Shown here piece by piece: positions 1 through 13,890 of a stretch of 64,000 nt of DNA. Origin of the DNA: Rotaria sordida (lineage: Eukaryota; Rotifera; Eurotatoria; Philodinida; Philodinidae); contig CAJNOL010000115.1 in the NCBI GenBank assembly GCA_905250125.1, forward strand, positions 183,939 to 247,938, in the 5' to 3' direction. Position 1 is the first letter of the stretch. Each line of letters opens with the position of its first letter. The notes beneath the pieces were generated by a model that ran no database searches, was not told where the DNA came from, and saw only the letters and a program-made list of their open reading frames with translations. A program made the translations under genes and the position numbers.

Positions 1-2597
1 ATTGAACCACTTAAAACTGATAATACGTCTGAATCAAATGAAAATACAAATACATTAACACAAAATGATGTTTTAATATCTCAATCAACATCATCACCAA
101 CAGTAAATAATTCTATATCATCAAATCAACAAACAACAAATGATAAAACAACTGAATGGACAGCATCAACACCAAATAGTATTTGTATAAGTGGACCACC
201 ATCTGTACTTGCACCAATAACAAATTTAAATTCTATACAAACAAATTCACCTATACCTATATCAACATCATCAAGAGGTTTAAAACGTTCAGCTACAATA
301 GCATTTGATGATTTATCAATAATTGAAGATGATGAAAGAGAACAACATAAACAAACATATGATTTTCAACGAACAGATACTTTTTTACAATTACCATTAA
401 AACGTTTTCGTCCTGATACAAATTCAATTATAAATAATATACAATCATCATTAACAATAAATAATTCAACAACATTAATAACAACTGATCATGTTTATCG
501 ACATGGTCAACCAACACCACCAAGTCCTAGTCATTTATTATCTCGAACAGATCCATATGAATTTGGTGATGATGAAGATTCAACATCAAGAATTCTTTAT
601 CCACCATTAACACCAACAAGTAATATTCGTCAAAATCAAACAACATTTAATACAATTGATGGACCATCAATTACAGATCTTGATACAATTATTGATTCAC
701 ATGATATAAATGAAAATAAAAATACAAATTCTTCAAATGTTCTTTCACATATACTTTCCAATGGTGGTATTAAATCACCTATGCGTAAAGATAATTCACT
801 TATACATCCAATTTTACCACCACCACCACCTCCACCAAATTTATCAATAACTAATGGTAATACATTTCCTGTTAATAAATCACTTAATGGAGGTAAGTGT
901 ACAAAATAAAAAGACTTATCCTTGATAAACATTTGTTTATATTACGAAAAATTTTTTTAAGAAATATTTTCTAGATTCAAAAATTGATTCTAATTAGAAT
1001 GAAAATGTATAAGATTCTTAACGATGAAGAATATTTATGTATTATGTTAGTTAAGTCGAATTTAAGTTTTCACTGACAAATCAACAAATTTAAAAAATAA
1101 GCTATCCTTAACATACACACATCGAAATATTCGAATTTTAAAATATTTATTGTATATTTAAATTATTCGTAATTGAAAATTACATCAGAATTTTTCTTTT
1201 CTTTTTGTCTGATGGTTAGCTAAGAGGGTCATTGAATTGCATAAGAAAAAAAGAAATATTTCAAGAAAATTTACTTTTCTTATGCAATTCGAAGAGGATT
1301 ATTTAAAATTTCAACATTTTTATTCAATCTTCTTCGAAATCTCTACTATAATTTTAAAAGCCGGCCTATGTATTACTCACCTATTGTATTCGATAAATTT
1401 TTAACATATAAATAAACAAGTATATTTCGGGTAACAACATTTGATATGTAAATAAATATTTGCAAATTTAATACCATCATATATCACTGATTATTATTTG
1501 ATTCGTTCGGATGTATATTATTTTTGTATGTGACAATGAACTGACATCAGTAATTGATGATAAAAGTATAATTATTAATGAACAAGGAGAATGTAGACAA
1601 GGACATTTTGTTGAATATAAAGAAAATTTTTTAAGATGACGACAATCTTTTGTTTGTGAGAATTGAATTAGTCTTAAATTGAATAAAAAAAAAAAATTTC
1701 TTTTTTGTTTTTCTATAGTTTTTCATGAATTAGAACAAATATATAATACTCCACCTGGTTCATCATCATCTGAAAAACTTCAAGCATTACATTCACCTTA
1801 TGCTATTATGGTTGATAGTGTTAGTAGTGCTGCAACAACACTTGATATGCTTAATCAATTTAGTCAAGAATCTATTATAGCACCATTTGAATCTATAACT
1901 GTTGAAGATCATTCATCATATCATCCATTAAAAAAATCTTTATTAGCAAAATCAATTAAACGGTATGAACCATCAAAAACATTTTCTATATCAATATTAT
2001 CTCATCATAAACCAATAAAACATTGGAAACGAACATTAACAATAAATGATTATTCTTCAAGTCCATTTAATAATCAACAAATAATTCGACAACAACCAAC
2101 ACCACGTTCAATTGATATACGTAATACATCAATGTCAATATCAAATGTTCCAACACCAACAATGTTTTCTCCAATGAATAATAATCCATCAATACGTTCA
2201 AATGATTTACAATCATCACCATTTCCAATACGTTCTGTTGGTAGTGTACAAGCATTAAATAGTCCAACAACATATACAACACAATCAACAACTATAAATC
2301 AACCTGATATTGATTCATTATTATTTAATGTTTTACTTAATGATAGTATTTTAAATTTTTTTCGTGATATGAATTTTGATTCATGTGTTTTATGTGCATG
2401 TACACCAAATGAATTAAATATACGTGGTATTGATTCAACAATTTATTTAGAAAAACCACGAGATTTTCTTAAATCATCATCAACATCAGCATCAACAGTT
2501 GGACAAAATCAAACAACACATTCACCATATCATCCACATATGTATTCACATCAACAATCTTCATATCATATTCACCCACATCCTGCAATGTATGCTC

Positions 2598-2628
<31 letters not shown>

Positions 2629-5600
2629 TATCATTCCATCAATAAATAATAATAATAATCAAAATTTATGTTCATGTGGTTTTTCTGCTGTTGTTAATTT
2701 ACGTTTAAGTTATTTATCTGGATTATTTTATGAAGATGAAATTGAAATAACAGGAATTAAAGCTGATTTAAAATATCGTACATCAAATGATCATATACCT
2801 GTTAATTTATTAGAATTAATTGAACGTAAAGAATGTTTACCATCACCATTTGATTATTTTATTAATAAAAATATTCAAACATCAATTATAAATAGAAAAA
2901 ATGATCAAGATATTTCACAAATATTAAAACAACCTGCTTATCAATGTAAGTTTAAAAATAAAAACCTACCGATTGTTATTTTCCTACTAGTATATCAACG
3001 ATAATGTAAACAAACGTGTAATATATGAATGACAAATAACTTATTGTTATTGTATTTCATTTTCTTCTACATATAAATGTTCGTTCTTTATTACAGTAAT
3101 AACAAAGGTCAATAAGTACGGATTTAATATTCGCTTGAAAACGAAAGAAAATATAAAGTGTTGTTAATGTAAAAATCAATAGTTTGAAATATTGATTGTG
3201 TCGCAATTTATAAATAGAATATATCTGTTAGAATAAATTGAGATGTTCTAAGTGACTTTTGAAATGATATTTTATGTTTTTTTTTTGAGTTGATTAAAAA
3301 ATGTAATGAAATAATGTTTACAATAATAAATTGATATATTTTTGGAGATAGACTGAGATATATCAAGAACTCGTAAGAGTACAATCGATTAGATTGAAAT
3401 GTTTACCATAGATAGAATACGTGTTATAAGGAGATATGTGTTTGAGGATAATACATTTCAAAGTTGTCGGGAATACTCTGAGTTTCCATAGAATCGCATC
3501 CTGGTTTATTACAACCCCTATCAAACTTTATCCGATCCGACTGAGATTTTTTTCGACATATCTCAGATATATTTTTAAGCATTTTCGAAAATCTGGTCTT
3601 TTTTTCTAATGAAAGAACCACGTAAAAGGTCGAAGCAAAAATTAGAAACGAAAACGACTGATTTTACCTCTAGAGAATGCTTTCAAGTATCTGTGGTAAA
3701 AATTTCAGTCGGATCGGACGAAGTTAGGAAGAGATCGTAAGCACCTTGAATTGAGGAAACTGTTTTAAATTACGCAATAAAAAAACAAAAGAATTTCAAT
3801 ATGAAAAACAAATTTTTTCTGTAATTGTAAGCTATTTAAAGTTGAATGAATGTTTCCTAATTGCACATGGGACTTAAAGATATCATATTTAATATCTCAA
3901 CTCGTAATTGAGTTTCTGATTAAAAAGAGGACAGACTGAGGGAAGAGTACTCTTAAGTTTGAGATTCTGAAAAAGTGAATCCTTCTTTCAGTCATTTATA
4001 CTAGATAAAATATATCTATTTCAGACCATAAAAACAAGTTTAGTAAACTTAATTTCTATATATATGTATATTTAGTTGAAAATTTGGCATGTCGTGCAGC
4101 AATTGAACAATCTCGAAATCCTGTAAATAGTTTAATTACTGATGATCTTGATAAACATCATTGGTTACATCAATGGTCATATATAACATGTAAGAAAAAT
4201 TAAACTTAACAAAAACAAAAAAACTAAATTGAATTCTATTTAGCTCCACTTGATTCTGATCAACAATTAATAACTATGTTACGTTCATTACAACCATTAT
4301 TAGTTGAAGCATTAAAAAAACGTCATGTTAATGGTTTATGGAGTACAATAGATGGTCCATTAACATGGAAATCTTTTCATCAATTATTATATGTACAAAA
4401 TCAACATGTACAACTTGAAGAACAAATAAGTGGACCACAACCTATTCCATATCTTCTTGCTGGTCTTGATCGTGAATGGGTTATGTTAGCACCATATAGT
4501 TTAAAATTTTGGGATAAATTATGTCTTGAACCATATTCAAAAAATAAAGATATTGCTTATGTATGTATTGTACCAGATAATGATTATATATGTTCAATGA
4601 CAAAAACTTATTTTCGAGAATTATCAACACATTATGAATTATGTCGATTAGGTTTACATAGACCTTTATTAAAAGCATTTTCTGATCAAGGTCTTTTACG
4701 TATATCTCAAAATAATAATGATTCAATACAACTTCCAAATGTTGATCAATGGTTTACAGATCATGAAACAACAAATCCACTTGGTACACGATTAAAACTT
4801 TATGCTCAAACAATAAAAGGACAACTTTGTAAGTCAATCAAGAATTTTATTTTTAAAGACTTAATATGAATATGAATAGTTTTCGATTAGTTTCAGCTCA
4901 GTTTTAGTTCTGATATTCTTTCTTTTGACTGTAATAGCCTATTTTATCAAATAAACACATAAGCGTTCGGATTTTTTTCTTTATTGTGAAGCAACATATT
5001 TGAATCTCACGTCATTTTCCCTACATATAATGTCAATCTTACAAATAGTTCTTTTCTAATAGGAAAAACAAGAACGCAAAGTCATATTTGTTTCTAGAAG
5101 AATAAATTCTTAAATTCTTATTTTTTTCTAGTCAATCTTTTATCTACTCAACCATTTGATAATACATTATTAGAAGAAAGTACAACACGTCGTGATATAT
5201 TTCGTACTCCTAATGATGTTTCAAATCCATCTTCTTCACTTGATCTACATTCATCAAGTAATGATTTAACAAATAGTGGTTATGCTCTTTCACCATCATC
5301 GTCATCATTATCAGCAACAACAACAACAACAACAATACCAACAACAAATAATCTTATAGCTAATAATATCTATACAGCTGGATCAACAGCTGCCGATATT
5401 TTAAGTTTATCATCAAATAATATTTCATCAGTAACTAATGGTACATTTGTTAATGGTCATCAAGTTGATCCAATTGATTTACAAGCATTTGAATCATTTC
5501 ATCAAGGTCGAACATCAAATGATGATCAATTTTTTATTGTTATCTATCTTATTGATACATTTCGATATGAAATAACAGCAGCAATAAATGATGAGAATGG

Positions 5601-8600
5601 AAATAATAATAATAATAATAATAATAATACATTAATTGATGATAAAATTGATGCATATGTTAAAAAAGCTATTTTTCGTGCCTATATGGATCTTATTAAA
5701 GATTTACCAGAAAAAATTTCAATTCGAGTTAATATACAGGTTAATAAAAAATGAAAGAAAACTTTGATTTTTTAATGCAAAAAAAAAATTTCGTCTTTTT
5801 ATTTTTTCTCCCTTTAGATTATTCCATTTGAAGCAATAGTTAATCAACAAGTTGAATCAGATTCAGAATTACGTTTAACTCAGTTAAAACGTTTAGCATT
5901 TAATGTATATGGACAATTGAAACGAACAGTTTCTTATACAACACGAGCAAAATCTTTAACTGGTTTTGGTCCAGCTGCATCTGAAGAAAAAATGCCAGCA
6001 AAAATTGTAAAAATACAAAAAAAAAATTAAATAATATTTTTCTAATATTCAATTTTTTTTTGTTTTTTGATCTTTAGGTTATGCAACTTTATACACCAGC
6101 ATATATACTTTCACCGAAATCAGATTTTCGTTTTAAAGCTTTTGCTGATATAACAGAACAGACAAATATAAATGGAAGTATTTTATTTTGTTCATATTGT
6201 TTATCAGATGATCAACGATATTTATTAGCTTCATGTTCAGATGATAGAGGAGAATTATTAGAAACTTGTTCAATTAATATTGAAGTACCTGATAGGTATG
6301 TTAAAACTTGAAATCAATTTAATTATATATATATATTGAATAAAGACAAAAAGAAATTTAGAGAAGAAATATTTTTGATGTTTTTCCATAATTGTAATAG
6401 TTAAGATAAATCAAAGAAAAGATTTGATTAGATAAAATAATTTTCTATTAGAAAAAGTAATTCTCAAATATCCATCAACAGGCTTGGGTAAAATGTCTAT
6501 GAAAAACTAAGACTATCAAAATCTTGTTGCAAACAAGTTTATCTAGTAGAAAAAAAGAAAAAACGCTATTTTCTATTGTTTTTATGGGAATTCGTATGAA
6601 TTCACTGTGTTTTACACTTTGAAGCTTTTCGTACAATGAGTACTAGAGCCTATCAGGTCCAAAATTTTCAAAGTCGAACCCAACACACTCTCATGAGTGT
6701 AGTTCGTTGATGATAGGTCGTGGAGACTCTGAGAATATCTTATTTTGTTCAGAAAACTGGTTTTGGAAGCTTTGGCTTTCCAGACATCTTTGACTCTAAC
6801 CTGTTAATGGAAATTTGAGAAATACTTCTCCTGATAGGAAATTATTCTAACTACTATCGTGAAGAAAAAAAGTCAAAAAATATTTTATTTCTAAAGTTTT
6901 TGAATCTATCTTATATATATGTTTATTATTTTATATGTAGACATAGAAGAAAAGTACAACATGCACGACGTATTGGTTTACAAAAATTATGGGATTTTAT
7001 TATACGTGTTGTTACAAGTACAACAATGCCATGGAGAATTGTTATTGGACGATTAGGAAGACTTGGACATGGAGAATTAAAAAGTAAGATCAAATTAATA
7101 TTTTAAAAGAAGATTTTTTTTTTAAAATTCCTGTACTTTTAGGTTGGGGAATAATTTTATCGAAAAAAAATCTTGTTCGATGTGCAACATTAATACGAGA
7201 TTCATGTTCTATGTGTCATATATTACGTTGTCATGATCAACCAGTTATTTTATCAGCATGTTTAATATCTATGGAAACACATCCATCATTAACAGTTCTA
7301 CCAGAATCACTTGAACTTGGAGAAATACGTGGAACACAAGCGTCTAATAATAATTCAACAACAATGCAAAATAGCGGTCAAGTATTAGATGATATTTCTG
7401 TTACACATATTCTTACATTACCAACATCAGCATCTGTGCAAGTAAGATAATTTGAAAAGTGATTTTTTAGAATATGGTTTATGCTTAGAAATTAAACGGT
7501 TGCATTTCTGTATTATGCCAATTAGTATATAAGAAGTCTCGAAATGAGTTACCTCATCCGATCGATCTAATTGGGATTTTTCTTAGGAGTTAGATAAATT
7601 TAAATTTCTGTTGAGTCATCTAGTCTAAATTTTATTTCTTTCATCAAGGAAGATTTCACATTTGTTGAAACTGATAAGAATCAGAAAGTTTTATTTAGAC
7701 AATAAATGAAAAGAAAATATTTGTTCAGTTCAATGATACTCATCTACAGACGAACAAATGAAGCGTGTCAATGTTGTTTTAACAGGCATTAAAATTGTTT
7801 GATCACTATAAAGATAAACTTTTTACAATATTCTGATAACTTACTCAAGTGATCGTTGAATTCTATCATGTGAAACTTTTTTTGTAACACAAATATACTT
7901 ATTATGATTGTCATCGAGTGAAGATCGAATTGAAGCATTGAAAAATGAATCGATTTCGAGATGTAATATGCAACAGTGACCATCAACTATTTGATACCAT
8001 TAAGCTCGGTCAGAGTCAAGGCCTTTGAAGTCTATGTATTCATTTCAGGAATAAAAACTTCCGTCTTTAAATTTATTTCTAATCTGCATTCATAAAAGAT
8101 TCACTCCTATTGCAAGACTATTTTTTTTTTTATTTCATTCATTTAGCACGTTCAAACAATGCCTCGACCTAATGATCATCGTTCAACTGTTGATAATGAA
8201 GATGATTTATTTAGTAAATTATTTGAAGATCTTGATCCTGAAGGTCCACCTAATGAAGCTTTCGATAATATAACATCTCCAACACCAGTTGACTTAGAAT
8301 TTTCTTCAAATTATGCTGATATGAATCATAATGGTAATACACATGGTTTATCAAGTGGTCAACATAATCGTTTAGGTAATTCTTCAAATTCTCATAATGA
8401 TTATCATAATAATCATCCATATGGAAATTCTTCTAATGGTACAAATCTTAAATCAAATTCTTATCAACATTTTGAATATGAAATTGATATGAATGATAAT
8501 CCATCTTTACATCAACAACCATTAGCACTTGGTTTTTATGTTTCAACAATAGGTACATTAAATCCATTACCATTATGGATGTTACATGGAAAATTTAATC

Positions 8601-9205
8601 AACGAATGAATAATTCATGTAGTGTATTTAAAGCAACATTACATGTTAGTGTACCGAATGCTCAACATTCAGATGATATGTTATTTGCTCAAAGTAATGA
8701 TCAAAAATTAACTCATCCATTAGATTCAAATTATACATATGTTGTACTCAGGTAAAATTTTCAATTATTTTTATTTTCTGTAAAATACAATTCTAAAAGG
8801 AGTTTTGAAGTTTAGCGGTAAAAATATAATCTCCTCCCTTCTCCTTCCGCTTACATCACAGATCGTACATTAATAACGTTTTGTTATAACATATGAGCTA
8901 CTTTCTTATTGCAATTAAGTAAAAGGATGGCAAAGAAATGTGTTCCAAAACAGATAGAATATAACAATTTTCTTATGATTAGCAAGGACAGCTATATTGT
9001 ATTTCATATTTTAATCTTGTAGGAGTTGTTTGTATCCTGAAAACTCTTAATATTTATTCTTGTTGTTTTTAGATACGTTCTTGAATCTTATAATCGTCTA
9101 TCATGGCTATTAATTGATGCAAAAACAAATGAACGTGCTAGTTGTTTACCAATTCATATTGAAACATTATTAAGACTATATCATGCCTTTGTCAAATTTG
9201 TATGA
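1..9205 (+). CDS. MED13: Mediator complex subunit 13 (C-terminal 1670 residues, 5' partial)
   Basis: MED13 is the large subunit of the CDK8 kinase module and links it to core Mediator in the nucleus. Exons: 1-892, 1719-2945, 4076-4189, 4244-4828, 5132-5739, 5818-6006, 6078-6295, 6941-7083, 7143-7441, 8147-8751, 9073-9205; they sum to 5013 nt with all phases compatible. Recognisable MED13 blocks are [11 protein letters not shown] and [19 protein letters not shown], then [12 protein letters not shown] and [10 protein letters not shown] (exon 4), [19 protein letters not shown] (exon 7), [11 protein letters not shown] with [17 protein letters not shown] (exons 8-9), [23 protein letters not shown], and the end [18 protein letters not shown]. 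The N-terminal part of the window protein is low complexity, with a poly-Q run near 2598-2629. The start codon and N-terminal MED13 domain lie upstream of the window. Introns 1, 2, 7 and 9 (826, 1130, 645 and 705 bases) hold AT-rich sequence; intron 2 carries a dispersed repeat. Confidence 0.95.
3471..3740. repeat. Dispersed repeat family R1, copy A (in MED13 intron 2)
   Basis: This stretch aligns by eye, with substitutions and small indels, to 39311-39650. Shared landmarks in order are ATAGA(A/G)TCGCAT, TTATCCGAT near 3530, TAATGA(A/G)AGAA near 3608, GAAAACGAC near 3650, and TGGTAAAAATTTCAG/AGTAAAAATTTCAG near 3695. Within copy A the block near 3530 (CCGATCCGACTGA) recurs inverted near 3700 (TCAGTCGGATCGG), so the unit carries its own inverted repeats. 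That suggests a decayed MITE-like element. No coding potential is seen. Confidence 0.6.
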
Positions 9206-10509
9206 TATTAAATTTATTGTTGCACGTTTGCTGTTTCATGCAATGTTGTTATTATGGTTTTTTTTCTTTTTTGTTCTTTTTTCTGTGTCTTCTTTTTTTG
9301 TAGCCATATTGGCACGTCGGCGCAATCTTTATTTGTTTCTATTCTATAACAGTAACCTTATTTCTTCGAATTTGTCTATCTGACAACGAAGAGAACCTAT
9401 ATATGTGTATGTGAATTAAACCACTCTCATATATCTTTTTTTTTTTCGTGTATTTTGCGCTCAGTTTTTCTTGCAAAAACAAATACATTTATATGCGTTG
9501 TTGTCCTAACTTTAAAAATCTGATCTGATACGTCTATATTACCTTGTACTTCTTTATATACAAGAGACGAAAAAAAAACTACAGATGACTCGCACTTGAT
9601 TTCTCGTTCTTTGTACAGGTGTATATTTATTTTTAGTGTGAGCATTTCTACGAAGTCTATCTCTTGTTCTTTCTCTATCTCTCTCTTCCTCTCTCGCTAT
9701 ATATAAATAACTATTTTCGTTTTTCTTGTCTTTTGCAATGTTCATTGTTGGTTTGTTTCGTCTCGGATGATGAACATACAAAAGCAGCGATCTTTTTTTT
9801 TTTATATGAACTTACTTCCGAAAGTCCATGTTTCCTATAACAATTATTCCTATTAGACAAATATATAAACTATCATTGAAAAAACAATGGAATGGACTAC
9901 CGATATATACAAATGAACCAAACACATCTGTTTCTCTCATTCTCTTTTTTGTTGGTTTTTTTTTTCGTTTTTTTTTCTGCGCGTGCGTAGTAAATCATGT
10001 AAACCCATACAAACATAAACTCACACTACAAATAAAAGAACGAATAGCAATTATTGAATCGTAGAAAAACGATGACTGATTATTTCATTTATACATTCTT
10101 AATTGTGTATAATATTTAAATAAACGACATGATAAGTTCGTCAACGTTCAACAGTAGAATATATGTCTCAAAGCAATCGTTTTCTATTGTCTTAAGTTTT
10201 AGTCAATAGAACTTTACATCTATGATATACATTAAGTAGGTACAAGGCAAAAACATATTGAAATACAAGTATATGAAAGACGAAGAAAATTCTATGTATC
10301 AATCATGGTTGATCCTACCTTCCAGACCCATGATCTCCTAATGATGTATGTAATGATCGACAAACTTTATCAAAATGTGTTTGGTTCTTCATAATAATAA
10401 ATGTTTCGTTTGTTCGGCCGAAACTGACAACGAACAACAAGAAAAATCAGATAATGTTAATAAATGAGAAAGACGAAGAAATTGCATATCTATGTTGCAT
10501 TGGTTTTTT
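9206..10509. other. Intergenic: MED13 3' region
   Basis: No gene is seen. The stretch is pyrimidine-rich with many short homopolymers and probably includes the MED13 3' UTR. AATAAA polyadenylation hexamers occur at 10031-10036 and 10119-10124, roughly 830-920 bases past the stop, so either could end the transcript if the UTR is long. Neither can be confirmed from sequence alone. Confidence 0.5.
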
Positions 10510-11037
10510 TTAACACGTTGACTGTCCCCATGAGAAAAAAATAGTACTTGTTCTACGTCCACTTTTTATTTTCCTTTTAATTTTAACATGTATTATTTTT
10601 TGGAGTGTATTACGTTTATATACCACAAAAATAAGTTTTAAACATATCTTCAATGTTTTGTTTCATGCAATACATATGATTCAACTGTCTCTCTTAGATC
10701 AAGTGTTTCTTTTATTTTGTTTTATATTGAAACACTTTTTTGTAATAAAAATATTTGAAATTGAGCATTCACTTTTTTTCTCAAATAAAAGCAAAGCGCT
10801 ATGTTTTTTAGGACTTTATTATGTTCAGTGCATCATATGTGATTCAACCAAGTACTAGAATACTTCCTTACATCGTACCAATACATCCCTATAGTTCAAA
10901 TGCAGTCAGTTAGTTGCGTCTAACAAACTCTAGCTTCAAATATCATATTCTGCGCATGCATCATATGTGATGCACGGGACGTCTCAGTCCAAAGTATCGT
11001 GCATCACATATGATGTACTGGACAGTCAACGTGTTAA
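10510..11037. mobile_element. piggyBac-type MITE (TTAA target duplication, 14-bp TIRs)
   Basis: A non-autonomous element of about 520 bases. TTAA stands at both borders (10510-10513 and 11034-11037). Just inside are perfect 14-bp terminal inverted repeats: CACGTTGACTGTCC at 10514-10527 and its reverse complement at 11020-11033. Near the right end, a palindromic subterminal motif built on CATCATATGTGATG recurs at about 10829, 10962 and, inverted, 11001. TTAA duplication is the hallmark of the piggyBac superfamily. The inside has no transposase-like reading frame, so mobilisation would have needed an autonomous relative. The superfamily call rests only on TTAA and overall structure. Confidence 0.75.
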
Positions 11038-11547
11038 TCAGCGTGTCCTATCACAAAATGCATGTTGGATGGAATTCCATTATCATTTTGTTTTTCTAAA
11101 AATCAACTGCTTGACATGAAAACAACTTTGATGGAAGGAATATTTATCCAATAGAATGAATGTCACAATTACAGTGGGAATACAGAATAGGCATTTGCCT
11201 TTGAAAATGTCCATAACAACATTCATTAATTTTACGTTCAGTCTTGTTCTTGAGTGATTATCCAATTGATAGATCTAAAAAGGCAAAGAGTTCTTACGTT
11301 GCCATTGTATTTTTTTTAAATGTTAGCTTCGATACAGAATAAATATTTTAATACATCTTTTACCTAAAACTGTAACGTATTGAAGATTAACTTTAATATT
11401 CTTCAACTTATTCTGTTATTCCATTTTTCTTTCTTTTCATTTACGAGTCATGTAAGTTATCGATTTTTTTGAAGAGATATGTATTGATGAAAAATAATAA
11501 TGGGGGTTACAAGCTTGACTGGTATCCCAGTATTGATTTTTTATCTA
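11038..11547. other. Intergenic between two transposable elements
   Basis: AT-rich sequence with no convincing reading frame or RNA gene. It ends in the TA dinucleotide (11546-11547) that forms the left target-site duplication of the mariner element. Confidence 0.5.
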
Positions 11548-12802
11548 TCGGGTTGATGCAAAAGTCTCCGCCGATTTTTTTCTTCTTCTCGATTTCAAAA
11601 TTTTATTGAAACAAAATATCATCCTTCAGCAACATATACACCGTTGCTATCTACTACATACTCCCATCTTTTAGGCAAATCCAGAATACCATCTTCAAAG
11701 AATTTCTTAGACAAAGACAAAAAAAAAGTTTCGAGGTCCGATTTTAGGTGGGCTTGATCATCGAAGTGTCTTTTGACCAGATGATTGCGAAGCGATCGAA
11801 ACAGATGATAGTCGGATGGTGCCAAATCTGGTGAATATGGTGGATGGGGTAAGACCTCCCACTCTAATTCTTCCAGCTTCTGGCGGGTAACTTTTGAGAC
11901 ATGAGGTTTTGCATTATCATGAAGCAATCGAATTTTTCGTCTTTCTGGACGATTTGCCTGTAGAGCAACCTTCAAATTTTGAAGTTGTTGGCAGTAAAGC
12001 TTCGAGTCTATCGTAGTATTAGGAGGTAGAAGTTCCCAGTAGATTATCCCTTCGTAATCCCACCAAATCGATAGCATCACCTTTTTTGGGTGCAGGTCGT
12101 TTTTTGGTTCTGATTCGGGCAAATCTTCAGGATTTACCCGCTGGCGCTTGCGCGTATAGTTGACATATAGAACCCACTTTTCATCACCAGTGACTATCTG
12201 CTGAAGAAATCTATGTCGGTTGCGTTTTGACAACAAAGAATTGCATATGGTGATTCTCTGCTGTACGTTGTCCGAGGTTAGTTGATGTGGAACCCATGTT
12301 CCAAGTTTATTAACTTTTCCCATTTCATGCAAATGGCGATCGATGGTGGATTGGTTGCACCCGAGTATTGCTGACAATTCACGGGTGGTTAATCGTGGAT
12401 TGTCTTCGATCAGGACTTTTAATCGTTCAATATCAGATTCGATAGGACGTCCAGATCTCGGACGATCTTCTAATGACATGTCACCTTCACGAAATCTTTT
12501 TAAACCAATCACGACACGTTCGATCAGCAACAGCACCTTCACCAAGTGCAGCACATATATTGCGGGCAGCAGCACTTGCATTGTTCCCTAATTGGAACTC
12601 ATACAAAATGCAGTGTCGGATATGAATAGGAATCTCTGACATGTTTTAATGAAGAATGTAAATAAACTGGGACATTTACCAATGTCATCCTATAGTACGA
12701 CACAAGCGGTATCATATGTATGAAAATCACGAATGCATAGTAGCGCTAGAGGGCTTTAAGAAAATTTTTAAAAAATCGGCGGAGACTTTTGCATCAACCC
12801 AA
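11548..12802 (-). mobile_element. mariner transposon, complete ends
   Basis: A 1255-base Tc1/mariner element. Terminal inverted repeats of 33 bases lie at 11548-11580 and 12770-12802 and differ at a single position (second base, C versus T). TA is present immediately outside both ends (11546-11547, 12803-12804), the expected target duplication. It encodes one transposase on the minus strand, and an AATAAA signal for that strand lies at 11602-11607, just past the stop. Near-identical ends argue for a fairly recent insertion, although the transposase is frameshifted. Base composition inside is visibly less AT-rich than the flanks. Confidence 0.95.
11619..12642 (-). pseudogene. mariner transposase (DD34D), one frameshift near the N terminus
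   Basis: The transposase cuts and pastes the element by recognising the TIRs. The main frame (12581 to 11619, 320 codons) contains a helix-turn-helix region (about residues 53-85), the WVPHQL motif (96-101), and a catalytic triad at D133 (TGDEKW), D222 (HDNAKPH) and D257 (PYSPDLAPSDYHLF); 34 residues separate the last two, which is mariner DD34D. The family's usual first 50 residues lie in another frame, from ATG at 12642 through ARNICAALGEGAV to a W-F-K motif. That frame hits a stop around 12490. The frames meet in a run of five A (on the minus strand) near 12508, so a one-base insertion best explains the break. Start at 12581 would give a protein without the first DNA-binding helices. Confidence 0.92.
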
Positions 12803-12804
12803 TA

Positions 12805-13890
12805 GTTTCCTTATATGGTAATGTATGATTCAACCTGAAACGACCATTAATATCTCAGATGTTAAATGCATATACAATTTAATTATCGTCTTATGTGACT
12901 TAAATTCATCCAAGAAAGAGTCTCGAGCAATCAAGAAAATCTGGCCATGACTTATATAGATGAAATGAGCAATACGATAATGAACAGCTGAATGTTTCCT
13001 TATATAGCGATAGCGGATCACATTCATTATCTCTCACTTGTCAGCTGAGTAAACACAGCTGAACTCGACTTAAATTCATTATGATTTTCTCTAGGGACGG
13101 CTACAATTTTGAAATAGCAAATGTCATATGCACTCCTATTTTGATATTTTTCGGGCTCGTGCAGTCAGCCGCCTTATCTACTCGAGCTTCGCTCGAGTGG
13201 AGGTCTAGTTATATGTTTCTATTTTTGAAATTTATTATTATTTTATCTAGAATGATCGAAACATAATGTTGAACAATTTTTGGTATTTTTAATTTTGGCA
13301 CCGTCAAAAACAATTGTTGAAAGTGTTCATTTCGAGTATACAGAACCTCTAACTAGTTGTGATTTTTCTGATGAAAATCTATCCGTATAACAAAATGTAG
13401 CAAAAGAAACCATATCATGTAGTCTTGTCATTAAAACTATAGATTATTATAATATCCAAGTACGAATGAAGAGAATCTTGTTTTTTCCCATTGAACTCGA
13501 AAATGTAAATATTTAATAATCGGAAATACAGCAGAGTGAGACAGATTATCTCTATAGGAAAGCCTAGAAATGAGCAAGATGGTTCCAGTTCAAGTGAAAC
13601 GTCTGGAATAGCCACTGTTGGTGACTGACTATGAATGTCATCATGCATACGAGAGACAGTATGGTCGAACCTAGACGTCATCTTTCCCTATGCTATGTAA
13701 TCTGGGATATATTATTTAGGATTAGGATGTTGGTTCATTTGTTGAATAGTATATTTACTATGTTGCTTCATTTATCTTTGTGATAGGTTTTCTCGACATG
13801 TTGTCTGTGCTTATATAAGAATTCCTAGTCAATATTTTCTATGTCGATTGATCATAGACTGATCAATTTCGAGCAATCTGACGAAAAATC
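12805..13890. other. Intergenic, no gene seen
   Basis: AT-rich sequence without a supportable reading frame. The one structured item is a short perfect hairpin at 13180-13198 (ACTCGAGC, loop TTC, GCTCGAGT). Confidence 0.45.

Noticed and set aside
10658..10858. 66-residue frame inside the TTAA-flanked element
   Set aside because: No transposase motif; the element is too short to be autonomous.
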